A DNA stretch of 5,342 nucleotides. Origin: Caryophanales bacterium UBA1245 (GTDB taxonomy: Bacteria; Bacillota_I; Bacilli_A; ML615J-28; CAG-313). Below, piece by piece: positions 1 through 5,342 of the stretch; within the stretch, counting starts at the first letter, position 1; every line of letters starts with the position of its first letter. The notes beneath the pieces are model-generated. The model ran no database searches and had not been told where the DNA came from. It saw only the letters and a program-made list of their open reading frames with translations. Made by a program: the position numbers and the translations under genes. The DNA is taken from NCBI GenBank assembly GCA_002308275.1, contig DBWF01000003.1, forward strand, positions 4,460-9,801, given 5' to 3'.

Positions 1-117
1 GAATTAAAAGTTATTAATGTTGTTAATCGCGATAGTTTCAAAACCGCAAGTGCTCAAAATTATGACAAAGCAAAACAAATCTTCGGTCAAAATTTAATTA
101 AAGAGGTTAAGAATTAA
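1..117 (+). CDS. dnaX: C-terminal tail of probable DNA polymerase III subunit gamma/tau (partial, 5' end outside window)
   Basis: An open frame enters from the left edge in frame 1 and ends at TAA 115-117, giving 38 residues. The tail contains the pattern A-K-Q-I-F-G-Q-N-L-I-K-E-V, which resembles the usual end of Firmicutes DnaX proteins, where a short helix with 'A..LFG..LV.I' closes the protein. DnaX is the ATP-driven clamp-loader subunit of the replicative polymerase. The identification rests mainly on position: the next two genes are ybaB and recR, and dnaX-ybaB-recR is a widely conserved order. The stop lies only 1 nt before the ybaB start, which indicates cotranscription. The AAA+ and polymerase-binding domains are outside the window, so the name cannot be proven from this tail. 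Confidence 0.72.
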   Translation, partial: ELKVINVVNRDSFKTASAQNYDKAKQIFGQNLIKEVKN

Positions 118-118
118 T

Positions 119-430
119 ATGAATCAACAAGCAATGTTAAAAAAAGTCCGCCAAATGCAAAAAGAAATGGAAGAGACACAACAAGAAATTTGTGAAACTC
201 TTTTCACTGAAAGCGCTGGTGGCGTAGTTAGTGTTACGATGAAAGGCACTAAGGAGATTGTTAAAATTGAAATTCTTGATGGCTTTGAAGCTGAAGGACC
301 TGAAGATTACGAAATGCTCAGTGATATGATTGTTGCGGCTAGTCATAAATGTTATGAAGCTGTTGACAAAATGACTGAAGAAAAGATGGCTAAATATCAA
401 GCTTTCTTCGGTAGTATGGGAATGTTTTAA
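119..430 (+). CDS. ybaB: YbaB/EbfC-family nucleoid-associated DNA-binding protein
   Basis: This 103-residue protein has the length and layout of the YbaB/EbfC family, small dimeric proteins that bind DNA, are linked to the nucleoid and are usually encoded between dnaX and recR. The N-terminus (residues 2-27) is a charged, Met/Gln-rich helix. It is followed by the G-G-V-V-S-V-T-M-K-G strand region (34-43), the I-E-I-L-D-G-F segment (50-56), and the family's D-Y-E-M-L-S-D-M-I-V-A-A pattern (63-74) leading into the C-terminal helix. The start at 119 is supported by AAGAGG at 101-106, although the 12-nt spacing is long. An in-frame ATG at 134 would trim five residues but has no better site. It lies 1 nt after the upstream stop and 3 nt before recR. 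The C-terminal end ('GSMGMF') is a loose version of the usual Gly-rich 'PG' ending. Its exact cellular role is not well defined in any species. Confidence 0.93.
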   Translation: MNQQAMLKKVRQMQKEMEETQQEICETLFTESAGGVVSVTMKGTKEIVKIEILDGFEAEGPEDYEMLSDMIVAASHKCYEAVDKMTEEKMAKYQAFFGSMGMF

Positions 431-433
431 CAG

Positions 434-1042
434 ATGAAAGATTTACCATTTATTGAAGAACTTATTAGTGTCTTCGAAAAACTTCCTGGTGTTGGTCATA
501 AAACAGCTACTCGTTATGCCTATTATGTAATTGAAAAATATAGTTTAGAAGATATTGAAAAAGCATCTGATATTTTATTAAACACCATGTCACATATTCA
601 CAAATGTCATGAATGTGGAATGTTTACTACTAGTGACTTATGTGATATTTGTAAAGATCCATCTAGAGATCATCAAAAAGTATTGGTCGTTAAAGATTAT
701 AAAGATTTAATTAGCATCGAAAGAACTGGTCAATATAACGGCGTATATCATTGTCTTGGTGGACTAATTTCAGCTTATGATGGAATATCTCCTGAAGAAC
801 TAAACTTAGAACAACTAGAACGCAAAGCATCTAAGGGAGAAATCAGCGAAGTTATTATGGCACTAAGCCTATCACCTGCCGGTGACATTACCGCAAGCTT
901 TATTGAAAAAATCTTACGTAAATATCCTAACCTAACTGTTTCTAGAATTGGTTATGGCCTACCCGCCGGAAGTGATTTAGAATACGCTGATGAGCTCACA
1001 ATTAAAAGAGCACTTGAATATCGTGTTATTAATAGGAAATAA
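434..1042 (+). CDS. recR: Recombination mediator protein RecR
   Basis: This 202-residue protein has the full RecR architecture and length. RecR works with RecO (and RecF) to load RecA onto SSB-coated single-stranded DNA during gap repair. Visible parts in order: a helix-hairpin-helix with K-L-P-G-V-G-H-K-T-A (residues 16-25); a four-cysteine zinc site C58-x2-C61 and C70-x2-C73; a Toprim domain starting at V-L-V-V-K-D (83-88) with I-E-R-T-G-Q-Y-N-G-V-Y-H (95-106); and the C-terminal G-L-P-A-G-S-D-L-E-Y-A-D-E (175-187). The Toprim segment normally read as T-N-P-x-x-E-G-E-A-T-A is here L-S-L-S-P-A-G-D-I-T-A (144-154), an unusual variant. The ribosome binding site is weak (GGGA at 418-421) and the gene starts 3 nt after ybaB, so translation is probably coupled to it. 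The gene is intact and followed by a terminator. Confidence 0.97.
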   Translation: MKDLPFIEELISVFEKLPGVGHKTATRYAYYVIEKYSLEDIEKASDILLNTMSHIHKCHECGMFTTSDLCDICKDPSRDHQKVLVVKDYKDLISIERTGQYNGVYHCLGGLISAYDGISPEELNLEQLERKASKGEISEVIMALSLSPAGDITASFIEKILRKYPNLTVSRIGYGLPAGSDLEYADELTIKRALEYRVINRK

Positions 1043-1058
1043 TTAAAAAACGAAAAAT

Positions 1059-1088
1059 AAAAATAGCCTATAATCGGGCTATTTTTTT
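1059..1088 (+). terminator. Intrinsic (rho-independent) terminator after recR
   Basis: A perfect 10-bp inverted repeat, AAAAATAGCC (1059-1068) and GGCTATTTTT (1077-1086), encloses an 8-nt loop and runs directly into seven T residues (1082-1088), followed by CTTTC. The four-base GCC/GGC plus T-A core with a U tract is a textbook intrinsic terminator. It begins 16 nt after the recR stop and separates the replication/repair operon from the transporter promoter. The A-rich left arm could also give weak termination on the opposite strand, but no minus-strand gene is seen to need it. Confidence 0.9.
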
Positions 1089-1140
1089 CTTTCGAAAAAA
1101 TAAAATAAAATATCTTTGAAAAAATAATAATCTATATAAT

Positions 1141-1169
1141 TTGTAAAAAAACGCCATTTATGGTAAAAT
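1141..1169 (+). promoter_or_regulatory. Predicted extended -10 (sigma-A type) promoter for the transporter operon
   Basis: A -35-like TTGTAA (1141-1146, 4 of 6 to TTGACA) is separated by exactly 17 nt from TAAAAT (1164-1169, 5 of 6 to TATAAT). A TG at 1161-1162, one base before the -10, makes it an extended -10 element. Transcription would start near 1175-1178, about 36 nt before the ATPase start codon. The upstream DNA (1095-1124) has several A-tracts that could act as an UP-element or bend. The site is read by eye and no start has been measured. Confidence 0.7.
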
Positions 1170-1178
1170 AAGACTGTA

Positions 1179-1194
1179 TTAGGGGGCACCCTAA
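1179..1194 (+). promoter_or_regulatory. Leader hairpin / dyad TTAGGG-GGCA-CCCTAA
   Basis: A perfect 6-bp inverted repeat, TTAGGG (1179-1184) and CCCTAA (1189-1194), flanks a GGCA loop. It lies at roughly +2 to +18 of the predicted transcript and 6 nt before the GGAGG ribosome binding site. It is the most GC-rich patch in an otherwise very AT-rich intergenic region. It could be a 5' mRNA hairpin that stabilises the message or tunes initiation, or an operator for a local regulator. There is no T-run after it, so it is not a terminator, and the leader is too short for a known riboswitch. Confidence 0.5.
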
Positions 1195-1200
1195 AAACAC

Positions 1201-1205
1201 GGAGG
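1201..1205 (+). promoter_or_regulatory. Strong ribosome binding site for the ABC ATPase gene
   Basis: GGAGG sits 7 nt before the ATG at 1213, an ideal Shine-Dalgarno position. It fixes the start of the first operon gene and is much stronger than the sites in front of ybaB and recR, in line with an independent transcription unit. Confidence 0.85.
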
Positions 1206-1212
1206 AAAAACT

Positions 1213-2304
1213 ATGGACATTAAGTTAGTGCACTTATCGAAGGTTTTTGCTGACAAAGATCAATCCGAAGTTCGAGCTGTCGATGATCTTAATATTGTTG
1301 TACCTTCAGGTAAATTAATTGGTCTTTTAGGACCATCTGGATGCGGTAAGTCAACAACTTTATACATGATTGCTGGTTTGCTTGGTCCAACAGAAGGTCA
1401 GATTTTCTTCGGTGATGACGATGTAACTAAATTATCACCAGAAAAAAGAGGTATTGGTTTAGTATTCCAAAACTACGCTCTATATCCTCACATGACCGTA
1501 AAACAAAATATTTTATTTCCATTACAAAATTTAAAAGTCCCTAAAGCAGAGGCATTAGAGAGAGCACAAAGAGTTGCTGAACTTGTTGACATTGGTTCAC
1601 TAATGAATCGTAAACCTCGCCAATTATCAGGTGGTCAACAACAACGGGTAGCTATTGCACGTGCTCTTGTTAAACAACCAGATGTTTTACTTTTAGATGA
1701 ACCATTATCAAATCTTGATGCGCGTTTACGTTTACAAACACGTGAAGAAATCAAGCGGATTCAAAAAGAAACAGGTATTACAACTGTCTTCGTTACTCAC
1801 GACCAAGAAGAAGCGATGAGTATTTCAGACGAAATCGTTGTAATGAAACTTGGTGTTGTTCAACAAAAAGGACAACCACAAGAAGTTTACAATAACCCTG
1901 TCAATAAATTTGTTGCTAAATTCTTAGGTACACCACCAATCAATATGTTTGATGGCCGGATTGAAGGTGGCAAATTATTTATTGGTGAAGAAGCTATTGA
2001 TGAAGGTATTCCTTTCGAAGATCAAGAAGTTGAAGTTGGTATTCGTCCAGAAGGATTCGAAGTTGTCAATGGTGCTAATGAAGGGGCTTTTTCATTTGTT
2101 ATTGAAGCTATTGATTTCATTGGTCGTGATAAATCAATTGTTGCTCGTCACCCTGCGGCGCAAGGTCCAACATTTAGATTTATTATTGACTCAGATATTG
2201 AAGGCTTAGAAGTCGGTAAAGAAATCAAAGCTAATGTTAAAAAGAACAAACGTTATATCTTTAATAAACTAACTGAAGTTAATATGGAAATAGAAGGTAA
2301 GTAA
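1213..2304 (+). CDS. ugpC: ABC transporter ATP-binding protein, MalK/UgpC (CUT1) family
   Basis: This 363-residue protein is the cytoplasmic motor of a carbohydrate-type importer: it dimerises, hydrolyses ATP and couples to the two permeases encoded next. All catalytic motifs are present: Walker A G-P-S-G-C-G-K-S-T (40-48), Q-loop Gln86 in V-F-Q-N-Y-A-L-Y-P-H-M-T, signature L-S-G-G-Q-Q-Q-R (138-145), Walker B V-L-L-L-D-E-P (158-164), D-loop N-L-D (167-169) and switch His196 in V-T-H-D-Q-E-E-A. After about residue 235 comes the C-terminal OB/TOBE-type regulatory domain, with the linker F-L-G-T-P-P-I-N-M-F (237-246) and V-G-I-R-P-E-G (275-281), the hallmark of the MalK/UgpC/MsmX group. Length matches the family. 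It is the first gene of the operon, and its stop is 2 nt before the next start. The family is certain. The symbol reflects the UgpB-like partner and the gene order, so a sugar-specific MalK/MsmX role is possible. Confidence 0.95.
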   Translation: MDIKLVHLSKVFADKDQSEVRAVDDLNIVVPSGKLIGLLGPSGCGKSTTLYMIAGLLGPTEGQIFFGDDDVTKLSPEKRGIGLVFQNYALYPHMTVKQNILFPLQNLKVPKAEALERAQRVAELVDIGSLMNRKPRQLSGGQQQRVAIARALVKQPDVLLLDEPLSNLDARLRLQTREEIKRIQKETGITTVFVTHDQEEAMSISDEIVVMKLGVVQQKGQPQEVYNNPVNKFVAKFLGTPPINMFDGRIEGGKLFIGEEAIDEGIPFEDQEVEVGIRPEGFEVVNGANEGAFSFVIEAIDFIGRDKSIVARHPAAQGPTFRFIIDSDIEGLEVGKEIKANVKKNKRYIFNKLTEVNMEIEGK

Positions 2305-2306
2305 GT

Positions 2307-3221
2307 ATGGAAGTCAAGCGTAATCAATGGGAAGCATGGTTATACTTACTACCAACATTGATTTTGTTAGCTGTGTTTACGGTTTATCCGTTGTTTAGAA
2401 CATTCTTTATGGCTTTCTGTGAACATTACAATTACATGAAAGATACTTGGACAGGTATTGGTTTTGGTAATTTCACCGCAATCTTCTCAAAGCCATCATT
2501 CCTAACTTATTTAAAAACAACGTGTTTAATCGTATTTATCTCGGTACCAATTTCAATTGTTCTATCACTACTTATTGCGGTTGGACTTAACTCAATTAAA
2601 AAATTAAGTCGTATTTATCAAACAATCTTCTTTATGCCATATGTAACCAATGCGATTGCGATTGGTATGGTATTCGCAGTAATGTTTAGTGGAGACGGCG
2701 GTATTGTTAACCGTGTAATCGAATTATTTGGTGGAACACCTATTAACTGGTTAGGTGGTAAGATTTTATCTAAATCTATTCCAAATTATACAAATGAAAT
2801 GATTGTTTTACTAGTTTACATTGTATGGCATTCATTGCCATTCAAGATTCTAATTTTACTAAGTGGTTTACAAGGTATTGATAAACAGTATTATCAAGCA
2901 GCACAAATTGATAGTGCTTCAAGATTTACAATTCTAACAAGAATTACTGTTCCATTCCTTTCACCACAAATTGCCTTCTTAACTACAACATCATTTATTG
3001 GTGCATTTAAAGAATATTCATCAGTTATTGGTGTGTTCGGTACAACAGAAGGTGCGATTGGACGTCCTAACGATATGCGGACAATCGTAGGTTATATATA
3101 TGCAAGTATTGCTGAAAATGATGTTGGTAATGCTTGTGCAGCAGCGGTTGTATTATTTATTATCATTATGGTCTTCACTCTTGTTAAGAATTGGATCGGA
3201 AAGAGACAAGTTCATTACTAA
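2307..3221 (+). CDS. ugpA: ABC transporter permease, MalF/UgpA type (CUT1)
   Basis: This 304-residue inner-membrane protein is one half of the importer channel. About six hydrophobic segments are visible, near residues 11-33, 71-94, 104-127, 165-187, 221-244 and 277-296, matching the UgpA/LacF/MsmF-type permeases of about 290-310 residues. The loop that docks on the ATPase (EAA motif) is at 194-220: Y-Y-Q-A-A-Q-I-D-S-A-S, ending P-F-L-S-P. It keeps the central A-A, Asp and final L-S-P, but Glu is replaced by Gln and the usual Gly after Asp is Ser203. A partner ATPase is encoded immediately upstream. The start is supported by AGAAGG (2292-2297), 9 nt upstream, inside the end of the ATPase gene, so translation is likely coupled. 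Confidence 0.93.
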   Translation: MEVKRNQWEAWLYLLPTLILLAVFTVYPLFRTFFMAFCEHYNYMKDTWTGIGFGNFTAIFSKPSFLTYLKTTCLIVFISVPISIVLSLLIAVGLNSIKKLSRIYQTIFFMPYVTNAIAIGMVFAVMFSGDGGIVNRVIELFGGTPINWLGGKILSKSIPNYTNEMIVLLVYIVWHSLPFKILILLSGLQGIDKQYYQAAQIDSASRFTILTRITVPFLSPQIAFLTTTSFIGAFKEYSSVIGVFGTTEGAIGRPNDMRTIVGYIYASIAENDVGNACAAAVVLFIIIMVFTLVKNWIGKRQVHY

Positions 3222-3233
3222 GAGGTGTAAGCT

Positions 3234-4229
3234 ATGTTACTATTAATATTTGCATCATTAGTTATTGGTTTATTTGCTTTAATCATTTTAAATATCGTTA
3301 ATAATAAACCATCAAAGAGAGACGAAAGACTAAAACAATCACTTGCTGAATCAGATTCATGGATTGAAAATGAATATCAAAAACACATTCGTGCAGAACG
3401 TGTAGGTAAATTTATTCGTTACTTTATTGCCTATGCCTTCTTAACAATTATGGCATTCTTAGTTGTATTCCCATTCTATTGGATGTTTGCAACCAGCGTT
3501 AAGAGTGCTGAAGAAGTAGGATTATTCCAACCTACTATTATTCCAAGAGAAATTCACTTAGAAAACTTTGCTATTTCAATGCGTAGTGCATCTTTTGGAA
3601 AATATATGATTAATACCTTAATTGTTGGTTCAATCTCAACAATTGGTACTCTTGTTACAACTGTGGCAAGTGCATATGCATTTGCGCGTCTACAATTTAA
3701 AGGTCGTGACCTCATGTTCGCTATCTTCATTGGTACAATGATGATTCCAGGTGAAATGATGGTTATTACCAACTATATTACTGTATGTAGTAAGAACCAA
3801 TTGAATTGGTATAATACATACAAAGCGATGATTGTGCCATTCTGGGTAAGTACATATTATATCTACTTATTAAGAAACACATTCAAACAAATTCCTAATG
3901 AATTGTATTATGCGGCGAAAGTTGATGGAACAAGTGACTTAAAATACTTATTTAAAGTTATGATTCCAATCGCTTCACCTACCATTATTACAATCACAAT
4001 ACTTAAGATGATGGGTGCATGGAACTCTTATATTTGGCCTAACCTTGTTACAGAAGGCGATATGAGATTAATCACTAATGGTTTAAGACAAGCATTCTCA
4101 TCCGATCAAGAAACAACACATTTAAAGATGGCAGCAACCACAGTTGTTACTGTACCACTACTTCTAATCTTTATCTTCTTCCGTAAGTATATTATGAAGG
4201 GCGTTTCTAGAAGTGGTATTAAAGGCTAA
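3234..4229 (+). CDS. ugpE: ABC transporter permease, MalG/UgpE type (CUT1), with extra N-terminal membrane segment
   Basis: This 331-residue membrane protein is the second channel half. The MalG/UgpE core occupies about residues 60-331, with hydrophobic segments near 63-86, 125-150, 159-181, 197-213, 245-262 and 303-318. Its EAA loop at 223-249 is close to consensus: E-L-Y-Y-A-A-K-V-D-G-T, ending I-P-I-A-S-P. The family usually has about 270-280 residues. Here about 55 extra N-terminal residues supply another hydrophobic helix (2-22) and a strongly charged linker (24-61, rich in Lys, Arg, Glu and Asp). The start at 3234 is well supported: AGAGGTG (3221-3227) lies 6 nt upstream, and no in-frame ATG, GTG or TTG occurs again before Met73, which is already inside the first core helix. 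The gene follows the first permease after 12 nt. The extension is probably real and would put the N-terminus outside the cell. Confidence 0.93.
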   Translation: MLLLIFASLVIGLFALIILNIVNNKPSKRDERLKQSLAESDSWIENEYQKHIRAERVGKFIRYFIAYAFLTIMAFLVVFPFYWMFATSVKSAEEVGLFQPTIIPREIHLENFAISMRSASFGKYMINTLIVGSISTIGTLVTTVASAYAFARLQFKGRDLMFAIFIGTMMIPGEMMVITNYITVCSKNQLNWYNTYKAMIVPFWVSTYYIYLLRNTFKQIPNELYYAAKVDGTSDLKYLFKVMIPIASPTIITITILKMMGAWNSYIWPNLVTEGDMRLITNGLRQAFSSDQETTHLKMAATTVVTVPLLLIFIFFRKYIMKGVSRSGIKG

Positions 4230-4231
4230 TA

Positions 4232-4245
4232 CTAAAGAAATTTAG
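4232..4245 (+). other. Small intercistronic hairpin CTAAA-GAAA-TTTAG before the binding-protein gene
   Basis: In the 52-nt gap between the second permease and the binding protein, CTAAA (4232-4236) and TTTAG (4241-4245) can pair around a GAAA tetraloop. A 12-bp palindrome, ATTTTTAAAAAT, follows at 4253-4264. Neither has a GC-rich stem followed by a T-run, so neither is a convincing terminator. They may affect mRNA processing or stability between the permease and lipoprotein messages. The stem is only 5 bp and mostly A-U, so chance is a fair explanation. Confidence 0.25.
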
Positions 4246-4267
4246 CTTAAATATTTTTAAAAATTAT

Positions 4268-4274
4268 AAAGGAG
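4268..4274 (+). promoter_or_regulatory. Strong ribosome binding site deciding the lipoprotein start
   Basis: AAAGGAG lies 7 nt before the ATG at 4282. The strong match and good spacing support that ATG, which also gives a perfect lipoprotein signal peptide. A strong site here fits the usual need for more binding protein than permease. Confidence 0.85.
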
Positions 4275-4281
4275 AAAAACA

Positions 4282-5342
4282 ATGAAAAAATTTCTAACAT
4301 TTGTTACGATCTTTGTAGCTCTTTTCCTAGTAGTAGGATGCGGAGGAAATGAAGGCGGCGGTAAATCATATGGTGATATCCCTGAATATTCTGAAGCAGA
4401 GCTTAAAAATTTAAAAGCTGAAGTTACATTCTGGCACGCTATGGGTCAAAGTAACCAAGCAGCAATCGACAAAATTATTAAATCATTCAATAAGCTTTAT
4501 CCTAACATCACTGTAACTCAAGCTTCTCAAGGTGGTTACACTGATTTAAGAGATAAGATTGCTAAAAGTATTCGTGCTGGTAATCAACCTACAATTGCAC
4601 AAGTTTATCCTGACCACGTTTCATTATACTTAGATGGTGACGCTGTTCGTGAATTAGATTCATATATCAGCCATCCTGTATATGGTTTAACTCAAGCTCA
4701 AGTTAATGACTACATTCAAAGTTACTATGCTGAAGGTAAGATTTATGACCAAAAAGGTACTCTTTATAGCTTACCATTCAATAAATCAACTGAAGTTATG
4801 TTCATTAATGCTACATGGTTTGAAGAAAATGGTTTATTAGCTCAATACAATCTTGGCCAAATTAAGAGAACTGCTGCAGGCGTTAAGTATTTCGAACTTG
4901 CTGAAGGTGGACACTTAACTTGGGAAGATATTGATGCTATTTCTGAATACTATATCAACTCAGCTGAATATCAAAATATGAGTGATGAAGAAAAAGCTGA
5001 CCACTTCGCATTCTCATATGATTCAAGTGCTAACTTATTTATTACTTTAACTCAACAATGGGGTGGTCAATATACTGAATTAACTGGTGAAAACCAAGGT
5101 AGATTTGTATTTGACAACGCTCAATCAAGAGCAGCTGTAGAGTGGTATTACAACCAATACAAAGCTGGTAAGTTCGTTACTGCTAAAGCTTGGGGTGCTG
5201 ATTATACTTCTGATAAGTTCAAAAACCAAAACGTTCTTATGACAGTTGGTTCATCAGCTGGTTGCTCATACAATGACCCAGGTGACAAGTTCGTTCTAGG
5301 TGTTCTTCCATATCCACAAAAAGAAGCTGCTTATGGTAAAGG
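4282..5342 (+). CDS. ugpB: Extracellular solute-binding lipoprotein of ABC importer, UgpB-like (partial, 3' end outside window)
   Basis: The frame is open from ATG 4282 to the window edge, giving 353 codons with no stop; the family usually has about 420-450 residues, so roughly 70-100 are missing. Residues 1-20 form a lipoprotein signal: M-K-K, a hydrophobic stretch, then lipobox V-V-G-C with Cys20 as the lipidated residue. A short Gly-rich tether follows. The protein should sit on the outer membrane face and deliver ligand to the two permeases encoded upstream. Anchors that recall UgpB are W-H-A-M (51-54), G-G-Y (84-86) before T-D-L-R, R-A-G-N-Q-P-T-I-A-Q-V-Y (98-109), S-L-P-F-N-K-S-T (163-170) and M-T-V-G-S-S-A-G (320-327). 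Compared from memory with E. coli UgpB, it has about 20 extra residues around 184-210 and no matching Trp cluster near 245-262. The ligand could therefore be glycerol-3-phosphate, a glycerophosphodiester or a sugar; the symbol is tentative. Confidence 0.92.
   Translation, partial: MKKFLTFVTIFVALFLVVGCGGNEGGGKSYGDIPEYSEAELKNLKAEVTFWHAMGQSNQAAIDKIIKSFNKLYPNITVTQASQGGYTDLRDKIAKSIRAGNQPTIAQVYPDHVSLYLDGDAVRELDSYISHPVYGLTQAQVNDYIQSYYAEGKIYDQKGTLYSLPFNKSTEVMFINATWFEENGLLAQYNLGQIKRTAAGVKYFELAEGGHLTWEDIDAISEYYINSAEYQNMSDEEKADHFAFSYDSSANLFITLTQQWGGQYTELTGENQGRFVFDNAQSRAAVEWYYNQYKAGKFVTAKAWGADYTSDKFKNQNVLMTVGSSAGCSYNDPGDKFVLGVLPYPQKEAAYGK

Noticed and set aside
137..400. 87-residue open frame on the minus strand opposite ybaB
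   Set aside because: It is a shadow of ybaB: its composition (Phe, His, Asn and Ser rich) mirrors the coding strand, there is no ribosome binding site, and it has no recognisable motif.
1116..1140. TTGAAA (1116-1121) with TATAAT (1135-1140) as an alternative promoter
   Set aside because: The two boxes are individually good, but the spacer is only 13 nt, too short for a sigma-A promoter. No other -35 lies at 16-18 nt, and there is no TG extension before the TATAAT.
1141..1160. Possible catabolite-repression (cre) site around TGTAAAAAAACGCCA
   Set aside because: The TG, CG and CA elements are not at the spacing of the cre consensus (TGnAAnCGnnnnCA), so the resemblance is superficial.
1170..1212. 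Riboswitch or T-box in the transporter leader
   Set aside because: The predicted leader is only about 36 nt, with one short hairpin and no room for an aptamer.
1949..2209. 86-residue + strand open frame inside the ATPase gene
   Set aside because: It is an out-of-frame reading of the TOBE-domain part of the ATPase gene, Leu/Lys-rich, with no domain of its own.
3554..3772. 72-residue open frame on the minus strand opposite the second permease
   Set aside because: It lies wholly inside a well-supported membrane protein gene and has no start signals or family features.
4253..4264. ATTTTTAAAAAT palindrome as a terminator before the binding-protein gene
   Set aside because: It has no GC pairs, no loop and no following T-run, so it is not a credible intrinsic terminator.

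Overview
The window is AT-rich and reads as a low-GC Gram-positive (Bacillota/Mollicutes-like) chromosome. The substrate-binding protein carries a lipobox, the ribosome binding sites are strong GGAGG-type sites, all five visible gene ends use TAA, and tryptophan is encoded by TGG with no in-frame TGA, so the standard bacterial code applies rather than the Mycoplasma code. An Erysipelotrichia- or Acholeplasma/Izemoplasma-like source fits, but this is inference and the lineage cannot be fixed from the window.

Left part (1-1042): a compact housekeeping block on the + strand. It holds the last 38 codons of what is probably dnaX (DNA polymerase III gamma/tau subunit), then a YbaB/EbfC-family nucleoid-associated protein, then RecR. 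Gaps are 1 and 3 nt, so the three genes are almost certainly cotranscribed. This is the widely conserved dnaX-ybaB-recR order. The block closes with a clear intrinsic terminator at 1059-1088.

Middle (1043-1212): a 170-nt intergenic region holding, in order, the terminator, A-rich spacer DNA, a good extended -10 promoter (TTGTAA, 17 nt, TG-n-TAAAAT), a small perfect GC-containing hairpin/dyad at the predicted transcript start, and a strong GGAGG ribosome binding site.

Right part (1213-5342, continuing past the edge): a complete-looking CUT1-class ABC importer operon, in the order ATPase (MalK/UgpC type), first permease (MalF/UgpA type), second permease (MalG/UgpE type) and substrate-binding lipoprotein (UgpB-like, cut by the window end). 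The lipoprotein should capture the solute outside the cell, the two permeases form the channel, and the ATPase dimer powers import. UgpB-like sequence anchors suggest glycerol-3-phosphate, a glycerophosphodiester or a small sugar/oligosaccharide as substrate, but no enzyme gene is in view to decide this.

Nothing in the window looks like a new defence, mobile or RNA system. The points most worth a second look are the extra N-terminal membrane segment on the second permease, the leader dyad at the transporter promoter, the substituted Toprim motif of RecR, and the uncertain substrate of the lipoprotein.
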